Translations under genes and position numbers: made by a program
Notes under the pieces: generated by a model
Told to the model about the DNA's origin: nothing
Database searches by the model: none
What the model saw: only the letters and a program-made list of their open reading frames with translations
From: Candidatus Endonucleibacter bathymodioli
Lineage (GTDB): Bacteria > Pseudomonadota > Gammaproteobacteria > Pseudomonadales > Endozoicomonadaceae
Length of the DNA: 64,000 nt
Reading direction: 5' to 3'
Assembly: GCA_030674915.1 (NCBI GenBank)
Contig: JASXSV010000002.1
Coordinates: forward strand, 62,001 to 126,000
Shown here: in pieces, positions 17,014 to 28,176 of the stretch
How the letters are laid out: every line of letters starts with the position of its first letter
Position numbering within the stretch: position 1 is the first letter of the stretch

Positions 17014-18317
17014 CTAAGCGACCATCCATTCGCCTTGCCGCAGCAATTGTTGTCACAAAAGTAGTCTGTGGGGAGTCTTTGAACAAATCACTGCCAGAGC
17101 AACAAGCTTTTTTTTCAAGCCGAGACCAAAAGTTGCTATCAGAGTTAAGTTACGGAACTCTGCGCCACTATATAAAACTGAAAGAATGGCTAAACTATCT
17201 ACTGGAAAAACCACTAAAACCCAAGGAAAAGAAACTGCACACCTTAATGTTAGTGGGTTTATATCAATTATTTCATACTCGTATCCCACCCCATGCCTCT
17301 ATCAGTGAAACAGTTCAAGCAACTCTAGATTTAGGAAAACCCTGGACTAGAAAACTGGTAAACGGTGTTCTTCGTAATGCTCAACGACAGGCCGATCAAT
17401 TACAACAACTTGAAAAAACCAATCAAAACTGCGCTACCGCACACCCAAACTGGCTGGTTAAGGTTCTGCAAGAGTCCTGGCCCAGTCACTGGAAAAAAAT
17501 TATTATCGCTAACAACCAACAACCCCCAATGAGCCTAAGGGTTAATAGTGGCCGTCTCAGCCGAAAGCAGTATCTAAAAAAACTACTTGATGCCAGCATT
17601 GAAGCAACTTCATCCAATATTGCCCAGCACGCACTAACTCTTTGTAAACCTATACCGGTTTTGCAGCTTCCTCTCTTTTCAGAAGGCGGAATAAGTATTC
17701 AAGATGAGTCTGCTCAACTGGCCAGTAATATAATACCAGCTCAAAAAGGGCAACGAATTCTCGACGCATGCTGTGCTCCTGGCGGCAAAACCTGTCATAT
17801 TCTAGAACGGTTTGAAAATATTGAACTACACGCCTTAGACTGTAATCAAAATAGACTACTTAGAGTCAAAGAAAACCTAGAGCGCCTTAAGCTAGTTGCG
17901 ACAATTATCTGTGGTGATGCAACATCACCAAAACAGTGGTGGGATGGCAAGCAATATGACCATATACTTCTCGATACGCCCTGTTCAGCTACCGGGGTTA
18001 TCCGTAGACATCCTGATATTAAGTTGTTAAGGAAGGCATCAGATATTAAAGAATTGGTAAAACTTCAGGTGGAAATTATTGAACAAATGTGGTCTTTGTT
18101 GAAGCCTGGTGGCACACTCCTTTATGTAACCTGCTCCGTTATACCGGAAGAAAACCATCTACAAATCAAAAAGTTTATTGCAAAACACAAAGATGCGTCC
18201 GTGCAAGATATTATAGGAAACTGGGGGCACGATACCGGTTTTGGCAAACAAATATTCCCTGGTAGTGGTGATGGTTTTTTTTATAGCCTCATCAGTAAAT
18301 CAATCATAAAACAATAA
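17010..18317 (+). CDS. rsmB: 16S rRNA (cytosine-967 C5)-methyltransferase RsmB
   Basis: RsmB (435 aa) methylates C967 of 16S rRNA. It has an N-terminal NusB-like RNA-binding domain (residues 1-140) and a C-terminal SAM methyltransferase. The SAM loop is LDACCAPGGKTCHIL and the conserved motif is LDTPCSATGVIRRHPDIK. The second conserved cysteine, also used in catalysis in this family, is in YVTCSVIPEEN. The PCS motif reads DTPCS rather than the commoner DAPCS, a mild change. It is translationally coupled to fmt and followed 15 bp later by trkA. Confidence 0.96.
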   Translation: MTKRPSIRLAAAIVVTKVVCGESLNKSLPEQQAFFSSRDQKLLSELSYGTLRHYIKLKEWLNYLLEKPLKPKEKKLHTLMLVGLYQLFHTRIPPHASISETVQATLDLGKPWTRKLVNGVLRNAQRQADQLQQLEKTNQNCATAHPNWLVKVLQESWPSHWKKIIIANNQQPPMSLRVNSGRLSRKQYLKKLLDASIEATSSNIAQHALTLCKPIPVLQLPLFSEGGISIQDESAQLASNIIPAQKGQRILDACCAPGGKTCHILERFENIELHALDCNQNRLLRVKENLERLKLVATIICGDATSPKQWWDGKQYDHILLDTPCSATGVIRRHPDIKLLRKASDIKELVKLQVEIIEQMWSLLKPGGTLLYVTCSVIPEENHLQIKKFIAKHKDASVQDIIGNWGHDTGFGKQIFPGSGDGFFYSLISKSIIKQ

Positions 18318-18332
18318 GTAGCATACGTAACG

Positions 18333-19706
18333 ATGAAAATAATTATTCTCGGAGCAGGTCAAGTTGGCAGCACGCTGGCGGAAAATCTGGCCAGCGAAGA
18401 AAATGATATTACTGTTGTGGATACTGATGGTAATAGCCTGCGTCAACTTCAAGAAAAAATTGATATCCGAACAATCCAAGGCATGGCCTCATTTCCTTCT
18501 ATTTTAAAGCAAGCTGGAGCAGATGAGGCAGATATGCTGGTCGCTGTTACCAACAGTGATGAAGTTAATATGATCGCTTGTCAGATAGCCTACACCATGT
18601 TTCAGACTCCTTCTAAAATCGCACGAATTAGGCAGAGCGAATATCTTAGCAAGAGACATCTGTTCGTTGACGATGTCCTACCAATTGATGTTCTTATCAG
18701 CCCAGAACAAGTGGTTACCAATCACATCAAAAGATTGCTAGAACACCCTGGCGCCTTACAAGTTCTTGATTTTGCAAATGGCCTAGTTCAATTAGTAGGA
18801 ATGAAAGCCTATTCTGGAGGTCAACTTGTCGGTCAAGAGCTACGCTATATCCGAAAGTATATGCCCAATGTTGATACTCGGGTAGCAGCTGTTTTTAGGC
18901 GAGGAGAAGCAATAAAACCCAAAGGTACAACAGTTATTGAAGCCAATGATGAAGTTTTCTTCATTGCTGATCGTCGTCATATCCGTGCCGTAATGAATGC
19001 CTTGCAGCCTCTTTATGACGACTATAAACGTATTATTATTACTGGAGGAGGTAATATAGGTCTCCGTTTGGCTCAAGCCATTGAAAATAACTACAAAGTA
19101 AAAATTATTGATCATAACAAAATCCGCTGTCAGTTTTTATCAGAGTCTTTAAACAAGGCCATGGTATTTAATGGAGATGCTTCTGACAAAGAGTTACTTA
19201 TTGCGGAAAACATCGAAAATACCGATGTTTTTTGTGCTCTTACTAATGACGACAAAGCCAATATTATAGCAGCCATGCTTGCCAAAAGCCTTGGTGCAAA
19301 AAAGGTTATGGCTTTAATCAATAACCCTACTTATGTCGACCTTGTTGAGGGAGGAAAAATTGATATAACCATATCCCCTCAACTTTTAACCACAAGCATC
19401 TTACTAAAACATGTTCGCAAATGTGACGCAGTAAACGTTCATTCCCTCCGCAGGGGCGCAGCAGAAGCGATAGAGGCCATAGCCCATGGTGACGCACAAA
19501 GCTCTAATGTTGTTGGGCGAACAGTAGAACAAATTAACTTGCCTAAGAACACAACTATTGGGGCTATCGTTAGAAATGAGAAAGTACTAATGCCGCATAA
19601 TACTACACAAATTGAAGCGGAAGACCATATAATACTATTTCTTACCAACAAGAAACGCATTCATGAGGTTGAAAAACTATTTCAAGTCGGTCAGGGCTAC
19701 TTTTAG
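18333..19706 (+). CDS. trkA: Trk potassium uptake regulatory subunit TrkA
   Basis: TrkA (457 aa) is the cytoplasmic NAD(H)-binding gating subunit of the TrkH/TrkG K+ channels. Two RCK modules are visible. The first begins MKIIILGAGQVGSTLAENLA and the second IIITGGGNIGLRLAQ (about residue 232), each with a Rossmann glycine motif and an RCK-C domain. The length matches the E. coli protein (458). It is the last gene of the def-fmt-rsmB-trkA group; a dead IS begins 30 bp after its stop. Confidence 0.97.
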   Translation: MKIIILGAGQVGSTLAENLASEENDITVVDTDGNSLRQLQEKIDIRTIQGMASFPSILKQAGADEADMLVAVTNSDEVNMIACQIAYTMFQTPSKIARIRQSEYLSKRHLFVDDVLPIDVLISPEQVVTNHIKRLLEHPGALQVLDFANGLVQLVGMKAYSGGQLVGQELRYIRKYMPNVDTRVAAVFRRGEAIKPKGTTVIEANDEVFFIADRRHIRAVMNALQPLYDDYKRIIITGGGNIGLRLAQAIENNYKVKIIDHNKIRCQFLSESLNKAMVFNGDASDKELLIAENIENTDVFCALTNDDKANIIAAMLAKSLGAKKVMALINNPTYVDLVEGGKIDITISPQLLTTSILLKHVRKCDAVNVHSLRRGAAEAIEAIAHGDAQSSNVVGRTVEQINLPKNTTIGAIVRNEKVLMPHNTTQIEAEDHIILFLTNKKRIHEVEKLFQVGQGYF

Positions 19707-19735
19707 TCACCCTACTTTAATAAAAAGAACAATAT

Positions 19736-20559
19736 TGAGACCTTTGCACTAGTCGCGTTAAACAACTGAAAATCAGGTATAATAAGCCTTGCGCAATCAA
19801 TGCCTTTCGGTGAAATTATGGTTTGGAAAAATCTGGAACTCGACTCTGTCCATGAGTTCATTGATTGGGCTCGCTTATAGCATCATCTGAAAGTATACAT
19901 TCAAGTTCACGAGGCGGCCGCCACTGATGATTTTTAAGGCACTGCTGCTGCAAGGAACGTGAAAGCCTGTTTTGATGGGAAGAGTAAAAGTACCTACGGC
20001 TATAAAGCGCACATAAATGTCGATGAGGATGGGCTGATAAAATCGATCGGTTACACAGCAGGAAACATTCACGATTCAAATTGTTTCACTGAGTTATTAG
20101 GTGGTGAATAGTCGTCTGTTTATGCGGATAGTGCCTATTCCAGCAAGAAGCACAGTGAATGGCTGGATGATCGAAATATTGATAACAGAATAATAAAACG
20201 CGCTTATCAAATACACCATTAACAGAACATGATAAGCGCCTTAACCGTTTACATTCTGGTGTGCGCTGCACTGTGGAGCGAGTATTTGGCGTTTTAAAAT
20301 TACACTATGGCATGGCGAAAGCTCGTTATCTTGGCTTAAGCCGAAACCGTACACGTTTTGAAATAATGTGCGTGGAGCACAATATTAAAAGGGGTTTATT
20401 TATTCGGCAGGCAAGTTGCGCCTGAAAATCGAAAATGAAGGGTAAAATGGCTCGAATGGCGAATATTCGAACTGAAATCGTGCATTTATGGCTTTATCTT
20501 TAAAAAATACGATTTAATTAATAGTGGGTCTTATGCAGCGTTATCGTGCAAAGGTCTCA
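19736..20559 (+). mobile_element. dead IS5-family element with perfect ends
   Basis: Perfect 14-bp inverted repeats TGAGACCTTTGCAC (19736-19749) and GTGCAAAGGTCTCA (20546-20559) are flanked by TAT on both sides, a probable 3-bp target duplication. Inside are pieces of an IS5-superfamily transposase (KACFDGKSKSTYGYKAHINV, ADSAYSSKKH, then RCTVERVFGVLKLHYGMAKA) broken by several stops and frameshifts. The ends are better preserved than the gene, so it may still be movable in trans. Confidence 0.85.
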
Positions 20560-20638
20560 TATTATATTCATCGCTAAGCCAGCAAAACCATATAAGTCTA
20601 CGAGTGTTGATGATTGTAGTTTTTCTCGTTTATCGCTT

Positions 20639-20668
20639 ACTCACACCCTCATCATTAAGGGTGTGAGT
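20639..20668. terminator. strong hairpin, possible serA terminator
   Basis: ACTCACACCCT and AGGGTGTGAGT form a perfect 11-bp stem with an 8-base loop. It lies 43 bp beyond the serA stop on the serA strand. No long T-run follows, so it may be a processing or anti-decay hairpin instead. The sequence resembles one end of the MITE-like repeat, and the flanking 20583-20640 also carries its CTCGTTTATCGCTTACTCAC block. Confidence 0.5.
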
Positions 20669-20710
20669 AAATAAGACAAATAAAACTACCCACTAGAAAA
20701 CGGACGACGA

Positions 20711-21940
20711 CTAATAAAGAATTCGGCAACGAAGAGTACCATCTACTTTACGTAGTTTTTCTAGCGCAAGATCGCTGTTTGTAGACTCCACATCAATAGC
20801 TACATAGCCTACAAGGTCATTAGTTTGCAGATACTGACGGCTAATATTGATATCATTTTCGGAAAACACTTGGTTAATATCGCTAATCACTCCGGGCATA
20901 TTCCGGTGAATATGTAATAAGCGATGTTTGCCTAAGAGATCAGGCAAAGCCACCTCAGGAAAATTAGTAGATGACAGTGTTGTCCCGTTATCGCTGTAAA
21001 CAGAGAGCTTTTCCGCAACCTCTCGTCCAATATTTTGCTGCGCTTCTTGAGTGCTTCCTCCTACATGAGGTGTCAATATAACATTTTGTAAACCTTGCAA
21101 AGCACAGACAAACTCCTCATTGTTTGATTGAGGCTCTTCTGGGAATACATCAATGGCAGCCCCAAGCAACTTTCCTTTATGCAAGGCGTCTGCAAGAGCA
21201 TGAATATCAACAACAGTACCGCGGGACGCATTGATCAAAACAGCGTTATCCTTCATCAAATCAATCTGCTCCTGACCTATCATCCACTGGGTTGAAGTTG
21301 TTTCAGGAACATGAAGGCTAATAATATCAGATATTTCTAATAGATCATTAAGGTTATAAATTTGGGTTGCATTACCCATGGATAAACGTGTTGAAATATC
21401 ATAAAAAAATACTTTCATTCCCATTGATTCTGCAAGAATGCTAAGTTGGCTGCCAATATTACCATAACCAATAATGCCTAATTTTTTACCTCTTATTTCA
21501 TAGGAGTTTGAGGATAGTTTTTTCCACTTTCCTTTATGGCACATGGAGTTTTTATTTGGAATTCCCCGTAGAAGCATGATGGCTTCAGCCAGCACAAGCT
21601 CCGCAACAGAACGCGTATTAGAATAAGGAGCATTAAATACTGGAATGCCGCGCCGAGTAGCTGCTTGAAGGTCAACCTGATTAGTGCCAATACAGAAACA
21701 ACCAATAGCAACAAGTTTTTTGGCAGCATCAAGTATCTCGTCGTTAATCTGAGTGCGAGAGCGGATGCCCAAAAAGCGCATCGTAGCTATTCGGTCTTTA
21801 AGTTCATCCTTAGATATCGCGTTACTGACATAATCTATATTGGTATAGCCAAAAACTTCTAGCGTTTCAACTGCCGATGGATGGATGCCTTCAAGCAGAA
21901 GAAATGGAATCTTGCTTTTGTCTAGAGATGTAGAAGGCAT
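20711..21940 (-). CDS. serA: D-3-phosphoglycerate dehydrogenase SerA
   Basis: SerA (409 aa, the E. coli length) oxidises 3-phosphoglycerate as the first step of serine synthesis. The NAD-binding signature is LGIIGYGNIGSQLSILAESM, followed by LINASRGTVVDIHALADAL (substrate Arg) and NVILTPHVGGSTQEAQ (catalytic His). A C-terminal ACT domain (about residues 335-409: HRLLHIHRNMPGVISDIN) binds serine for feedback inhibition. It stands alone on the minus strand between a dead IS and a truncated IS5. Confidence 0.96.
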   Translation of the reverse strand: MPSTSLDKSKIPFLLLEGIHPSAVETLEVFGYTNIDYVSNAISKDELKDRIATMRFLGIRSRTQINDEILDAAKKLVAIGCFCIGTNQVDLQAATRRGIPVFNAPYSNTRSVAELVLAEAIMLLRGIPNKNSMCHKGKWKKLSSNSYEIRGKKLGIIGYGNIGSQLSILAESMGMKVFFYDISTRLSMGNATQIYNLNDLLEISDIISLHVPETTSTQWMIGQEQIDLMKDNAVLINASRGTVVDIHALADALHKGKLLGAAIDVFPEEPQSNNEEFVCALQGLQNVILTPHVGGSTQEAQQNIGREVAEKLSVYSDNGTTLSSTNFPEVALPDLLGKHRLLHIHRNMPGVISDINQVFSENDINISRQYLQTNDLVGYVAIDVESTNSDLALEKLRKVDGTLRCRILY

Positions 21941-22110
21941 GTAGAGAACCCTTTTTCTGGTAGGTTTTTGATTATAGTTGTTTGCCGTGGAAGGTTGTTC
22001 CTCACAAGAAGGAAGATGCCACTCAAAGTTAGCATTATACCTTACACCAAATCCCTCATGAAGGTGCTAGACTCTTGATATATTACTTCAATTGGAGTGA
22101 GGATTCCCTA

Positions 22111-22800
22111 GGTAATCTCTGATTGAATCTCCAAAACCTAGTACAATAGCATTGCTATGGCAAACCGGTTATCCAAAATAAAAAAACAAAATTTTGCGTC
22201 GCTCAGCTACGCAGCCAAAAAACGCAAAACTAGGAAAGAGTTATTTCTTGAGAAAATGGAATCTTGTAGCAGCGCTAATGTTCCTTGGGTAGCCTTTGAA
22301 GTACTCATTAAACCACATTACCCGAGAAGTGGACGTATTGGAGGGCGCAGCCGATCGGCCTGACCACCATGCTGTGTATCTATCTCATGCAGCAATGGTT
22401 TCAACTATCCGATCCGATGATGGAAGACGCGCTGTATGAAATTGAATCAATGAGAATATTTGCCAAATTGGAGCTGTCCGAAGATCGATTACCTGATGAA
22501 ACAACTGTTCTGAAATTTCGTCACCTATTGGAGCGTAATCAATTGAAGGACAAGTTATTTGCTGCGGTCAGTGAGCACTTGAGACTACACGGCCTAGCAC
22601 TTTCAAAAGGCACCATGGTAGATACCACATTAATAAGCGCTTCGTACTCGACCAAAAACGCCGAAGGTAAACATGATCCTGAAATGCACCAGACACGTAA
22701 AGGAAATCAGTGGTATTTTGGCATGAAGATCCATGTCGGTTCGGATGTGGATAGTGGTACTGCTCATACAGTAACATTTACCTCAGCCAATAAAGCGGAT
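22111..22800 (+). mobile_element. IS5-family copy truncated at its 3' end
   Basis: It matches the minus-strand IS5 at 451-1623 from its 5' terminal repeat (AATCTCTGATTGAATCTCC, about 22114-22132) through the N-terminal ORF 22157-22363 (ending GGRSRSA, then TGA) and the second ORF from ATG 22369. The match stops at ANKAD (about 22800), after which unrelated sequence continues the frame to 22878. The catalytic C-terminus and right end are lost. It keeps the TGA/ATG frame break but lacks the GCAAAAC expansion of the other copy. Confidence 0.85.
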
Positions 22801-22947
22801 ACTGTGTCAATGAATGAAACCATCTTCACATCACAAAGGTCTGCAAGTTATACTGCGACTCTTCTTGTAAATAAATAATCCTAAGTGTTTACATTATTTT
22901 CTTCCTGCTAAACTAGTTGTTTTCAATCATTATGGAGGATAGCCAAG

Positions 22948-23450
22948 GTGTTAAAACCATTTGTTGCTATTTTAATGGGTTCCGATTCGGATTTACCGAA
23001 AGTACAGTCAGCGATAGATGTGTTAAAAAAGCTGTTAGTTAACGTTGAGGTTAGGATTCACTCAGCTCACCGTACACCTTGTGCTACCCATGCTTACGTA
23101 AAGGATGCAGATAAGCGTGGAGCCGTAGCGTTTATTTGTTGTGCAGGCATGGCCGCTCATCTTGCAGGGGTTGTTGCCTCTCTAACAGTTAAGCCAGTAA
23201 TTGGGGTTCCTATGGATGCTGGCCCTCTGGACGGGCTTGACGCCTTATTATCTACTGTACAAATGCCTGGAGGTATCCCAGTAGCGACTGTTGCTATTGG
23301 TAAAGCTGGAGCCAAAAATGCTGGATATTTAGCAGCTCAAATCATTGCTTTAAATGATAAGGAGTTATCAGAGAGGCTGAAGATAGATCGGAAAGTTAAT
23401 GAGGAAGCTATTTTGGCAAAAAACGAAGCCTTGCAAAGTCGTTTAAATCT

Positions 23451-23454
<4 letters not shown>
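22948..23454 (+). CDS. purE: N5-carboxyaminoimidazole ribonucleotide mutase PurE
   Basis: PurE (168 aa) carries out the carboxylation-rearrangement step giving CAIR in purine synthesis. The start is a GTG preceded by a good Shine-Dalgarno (GGAGGA). Signatures are MGSDSDLPKVQ and SAHRTP (the Arg form typical of class I). The substrate loop reads CCAGMAAHLAGVVAS where class I enzymes usually have GAGGAAHLPGM. Its usual partner purK is not adjacent. The gene overlaps tsaC by 4 bp, so the two are probably co-translated. Confidence 0.95.
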
Positions 23455-24928
<1,474 letters not shown>

Positions 24929-24930
24929 CT

Positions 24931-25046
24931 GCTGTAGGTGTGAAGTGTTGATTGCTTTCACGCTCTCCTATTAGCTAGTATTAGTAAACTTATAGTGTTT
25001 CTCTCGTTTGTCGTCTACACACATATTCATTGGTAGCAGGTATAGT
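24931..25046. repeat. MITE-like intergenic repeat, copy 3
   Basis: Blocks GTGAAGTGTTGATTGCTTTC, TCTCTCGTTTGTCGTCTAC and ATTCATTGGTAGCAGGTATA lie between hemF and aroE. The repeat supplies the spurious upstream part of the longest aroE frame. Confidence 0.75.
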
Positions 25047-25092
25047 GCACAAAACATTTAGTTTTAAAGGTGCAGGCAAAGGAAAAAACAAA

Positions 25093-25941
25093 GTGGGTGG
25101 TTTGATAGATCGCTATGCTGTGGTTGGTTCTCCCGTTCACCATAGTAAGTCCCCCGCTATTCATGCAATGTTTGCTGAGGATAGCGAGCAAAAGTTACAC
25201 TACGAAGCGTTAGAGGTTGCGGCTGATGGCTTTACTGCGGCTGTTTCTACTTTTTTTAATAATGGTTACTGTGGTTTGAGTGTAACAATTCCATTTAAAG
25301 AAGACGCCTGGGCTATGTCTGAAGTAAAAACAGAGTTAGCTCAAAAAGCTGGAGCGGTCAATACTCTGTGGTTAGGCGCGGATGGGTGTTTGCATGGAGA
25401 TAATACTGATGGAGTAGGGTTAATAAGGGATCTGAAAAGTAATCACCACATCGCTCTTAACGGGGCTAGAGTGCTTATTATAGGGGCAGGAGGGGCAGTC
25501 AGGGGGTGTATGGCACCGTTACTGTATGAGCATCCTTGCGAGGTTGTCATTGCTAACCGAACACTGGATAAAGCTGAAGCCATGATAAAATCAGTTAATG
25601 GAAATTATTCTGAGTTTAATAACATTAAGCTCTCTGTTTCTGCTTTTGAAGAGCTGGACGTAGGTGCTTTTGACCTTATTATTAATGGCACCTCAGCTAG
25701 TTTACAGGGTAAGGCACTTTCTATACCTGTTCAGGTTATGGGTTCAAATACTATATGTTATGACATGATGTATTGTTCAGAAGAAACCGTATTTAATCAG
25801 TGGGCGAAAGAGTCAGGAGCGAGTCGATGCTTTGATGGTTTGGGCATGCTGGTAGAGCAGGCAGCAGAGCAGTTTTTAATCTGGCGCGGAGTGCGTCCAG
25901 AAACTTCGCCAGTACTAAAAATGCTTCGAAGTACCATGTAA
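25093..25941 (+). CDS. aroE: shikimate dehydrogenase (NADP+)
   Basis: AroE reduces 3-dehydroshikimate. The longest frame begins at TTG 25030, but its first residues lie in the MITE-like repeat. I prefer GTG 25093, preceded by AAAGGA, giving 282 residues starting MGGLIDRYAVVGSPVHHSKS. Motifs are HSKSPAIHAMF (substrate binding), the catalytic Lys in VTIPFKEDAW, HGDNTDGVGLIRDL and the NADP glycine loop IIGAGGAVRG. C-terminal GMLVEQAAEQF is standard. It follows hemF as in Pseudomonas. Confidence 0.94.
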   Translation: MGGLIDRYAVVGSPVHHSKSPAIHAMFAEDSEQKLHYEALEVAADGFTAAVSTFFNNGYCGLSVTIPFKEDAWAMSEVKTELAQKAGAVNTLWLGADGCLHGDNTDGVGLIRDLKSNHHIALNGARVLIIGAGGAVRGCMAPLLYEHPCEVVIANRTLDKAEAMIKSVNGNYSEFNNIKLSVSAFEELDVGAFDLIINGTSASLQGKALSIPVQVMGSNTICYDMMYCSEETVFNQWAKESGASRCFDGLGMLVEQAAEQFLIWRGVRPETSPVLKMLRSTM

Positions 25942-25957
25942 TCTGTTACAGCCTTAT

Positions 25958-26013
25958 TTTATACCACTGGTCCTTGAGGTGATAGGTTGTTGTTTACTCC
26001 CATCCGCAATCTC
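25958..26013. repeat. MITE-like repeat, half copy
   Basis: TATACCACTGGTCCTTGAGG followed by TAGGTTGTTGTTTACTCC matches one end of the family. The other half is missing. It lies between aroE and the C92 amidase gene. Confidence 0.5.
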
Positions 26014-26028
26014 GGTGAGTGTCGTTAA

Positions 26029-26709
26029 ATGGTAGCCAGAGGGCTTGATGCAAATATGTGTTTTAACGAGCAAACATTAAGTGAGTCGTTACAACCTGGG
26101 GATCTTCTATTTCAGTTATGTAAAGGAGGCCCAACTGAATGGTTTATCAGCCGATTGTTTGAAGGTATAAAGGGGCAAGCCATTAATCATGTTGGTATTT
26201 ATATTGGGGAACAAAAGGTTGTAGAGGCAGTTGCGCCGATGGTTGCCGTTGTGTCATTAAAAAATTTTATAGGAAAGTCAGTTATTGACATAAGTGGGCT
26301 CCCTTGTATAACGGTTAGTCGATTACCTGGTAAGTACTCTGCACTTATTCCACAGGCTATAAAATTTGCCAAAAGTTGTGTTACTCAGCTTTATGATGAT
26401 AGCTACGGTATACAGCGTGGTTGGTACTGCAGCAAACTTATTATTGAAGCATTCAAAGATGCAAATGATGGGCGGTATCTTTTTAAAGAGACTCCCATGA
26501 GCTTTAAAGATCCTGAAAGCGGAGAAGGTTATGCATATTGGGTAAATCATTATAAGCAGTATGGAGAATTTATTCATCACGGGGAACCAGGCTCACATCC
26601 TGCGCTACTTTCTCTTTCTGATAATTTAGTGTTGGTGAAAACACTTGGTATTTTACCTTATAAAAATGCAAATGGATTATTAATAAATAGTAACTGTTTG
26701 CTAGCTTAA
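26029..26709 (+). CDS. permuted papain-like amidase, YaeF/YiiX (C92) type
   Basis: The 226-residue protein resembles the circularly permuted NlpC/P60-like fold. It has LQPGDLLFQL (about residues 20-29), the conserved His in NHVGIYIGEQKVVEA (about 62-76) and the catalytic-type Cys in GWYCSKLIIEAF (about 125-136). In this permuted family His precedes Cys. YiiX-like enzymes act on peptide, amide or lipid-linked bonds, but the substrate here cannot be told. No signal peptide is evident. It follows aroE on the same strand and may be an accessory gene; homologues include host-directed enzymes in other intracellular bacteria, so an effector role is possible but unproven. Confidence 0.75.
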   Translation: MVARGLDANMCFNEQTLSESLQPGDLLFQLCKGGPTEWFISRLFEGIKGQAINHVGIYIGEQKVVEAVAPMVAVVSLKNFIGKSVIDISGLPCITVSRLPGKYSALIPQAIKFAKSCVTQLYDDSYGIQRGWYCSKLIIEAFKDANDGRYLFKETPMSFKDPESGEGYAYWVNHYKQYGEFIHHGEPGSHPALLSLSDNLVLVKTLGILPYKNANGLLINSNCLLA

Positions 26710-26774
26710 ATCATCATTAAAACTGACATGTCTACATTGTGCGTGGGTTAGGAGCTTGTATAAATGCTTAGATT

Positions 26775-27011
26775 TTAGATGACAAATCGGTGTCTAGCAA
26801 CAAGAGCAACCATTTTTGACTTCCTGTCTTTTGATGATCCAGTATAATCATTTGCAATCAATTGATTATAAATTATGTTTTTTTCTGAGGCTCGTTTTTC
26901 CTCATAGAACTTTCTTTGAGTCTTTATAAACTCTTCTTTGCTATTAATCCCTTCAGCAGCAGTGGCTTTGACTGGATTGTTATTAACATTTGATATCTTT
27001 ATATTTCCCAT
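26775..27011 (-). CDS. small hypothetical protein
   Basis: A 78-codon frame encodes a hydrophilic, Lys/Asn-rich peptide (MGNIKISNVNNNPVKATAAE, then a likely helical KEEFIKTQRKFYEEKRASEK) with no signal peptide and no family I know. There is no clear ribosome-binding site. Composition is more protein-like than most shadow ORFs, and no gene lies opposite. Possible small effector or chance frame. Confidence 0.35.
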   Translation of the reverse strand: MGNIKISNVNNNPVKATAAEGINSKEEFIKTQRKFYEEKRASEKNIIYNQLIANDYTGSSKDRKSKMVALVARHRFVI

Positions 27012-27171
27012 AATGACTACTATTTTTTGTGAATACTATTTTTAATAATAGACATTTTAAAATGGTGAAGTAAGAAAAAACAGTATTTTTTTGTAATCTT
27101 CTTATTTTTCAATATCTTAAGGTTACCTATAAAACAGCATAGTGCCGACTGATTACATAACTTCACCTGAA

Positions 27172-27291
27172 TATAAACGGCTGTTGACTATTATCACTCA
27201 CCCCAACAACCCCCCAAATACCTATTATTAAGATCTTTAAGCTTCGTTAGTTTGCCGCCTACTCACACCGTCAATGGTAACAGGCAGATAA
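27172..27291. repeat. MITE-like intergenic repeat, copy 4
   Basis: It contains ACGGCTGTTGACTATTATCA, CTTCGTTAGTTTGCCGCCTA and CACACCGTCAATGGTAACAG, in the family order. It directly abuts the left IS30 remnant at 27299. Confidence 0.75.
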
Positions 27292-27298
27292 TAGGCAT

Positions 27299-27884
27299 CC
27301 TAGATTTACAGAATAACCACACATATGGAATTGATTTGATATCAGCTGCTCATAGGCTGTAGTTCTCTCACAATGAATCAGGTGGCTGCTTGGGAAGCTC
27401 TTACAAACAGCCAACTCTGGCTGAACGATACCATCTTCAACCCTTTAGCACACTCGTATTTTCGGTGCGTAGGGTTGGTGGTTATCTGCAGTGTTTCAAT
27501 AAAATAATATCCCTGGATCTGAAGCGCTGTCACCTTGGGGCTATGGCGTAGAAGAGGTTCATATCCATAGCCGCAAATATTTAAGACGGCGGCCGGATTG
27601 TGTGGATATGAAAGAAGAGGTAGGGTGCTGGGGTGGTGATACCGTTCACAGCCAAGGTGGATATCTGGTGACGTTGACCGGGCGTGTCTCGAAATTTCTT
27701 TTGACGGTCAGAGTTAACAACAAGGCTAAAAAAGATGCTATGACCTTACAATAGTATTTGTAAGACAGCTATGCTTGATAATGGTTGTGAGTTCGCCGGC
27801 CACGCAAGTATCTCTCAATCATTAGGCGGCAAGATATACTTTGCTATGCAGACTATTCATGGAAACGTGGATACATCTCGTTAG
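27299..27884 (+). pseudogene. IS30 remnant, left member of an inverted pair
   Basis: It starts with the IS end CCTAGATTTACAGAATAACC and carries decayed IS30 coding pieces: GDTVHSQGGYLVTLTGRVSK, FLLTVRVNNKAKKDAMTLQ, MLDNGCEFAGHASISQSLGG. It is cut at about 27884 inside the codons for the KRGF block. It is an inverted copy of 31050-31815 and shares the same internal deletion before the DNG motif, so both derive from one defective copy. Confidence 0.8.
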
Positions 27885-28176
27885 CAGAGACGATTCGGTT
27901 GAGAGAGTCAGCAATCACGTTACTGATAGTACAGGTAAGGTCTGTTGTATTAATTAGAACTGAGGCTATAGCGATGATATTGCCACAGCTGTATTTTGCT
28001 ATAAAAACATACATCATCGTTTTACCACTAGCATCGATATTATCTTTAACTTTATTAAACTCTGTCATTATAAAGACAGCATGAGTGCTGCATGACAGAT
28101 ACTGATAAGTATTTGGGTTGCCATCAATGTATTGTGTCCATAGATCTAAACTTTCTTTATGGCTTTTTGAGAGCAT
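27853..28176 (-). CDS. hypothetical ORF, 3' end overlapping the IS30 remnant
   Basis: A 107-codon frame encodes MLSKSHKESLDLWTQYIDGN and a hydrophobic middle part (IAKYSCGNIIAIASVLIN). Its last dozen codons run into IS sequence, so the original C-terminus was probably lost. No signal peptide or known family. It may be a truncated accessory gene. Confidence 0.3.
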   Translation of the reverse strand: MLSKSHKESLDLWTQYIDGNPNTYQYLSCSTHAVFIMTEFNKVKDNIDASGKTMMYVFIAKYSCGNIIAIASVLINTTDLTCTISNVIADSLNRIVSANEMYPRFHE

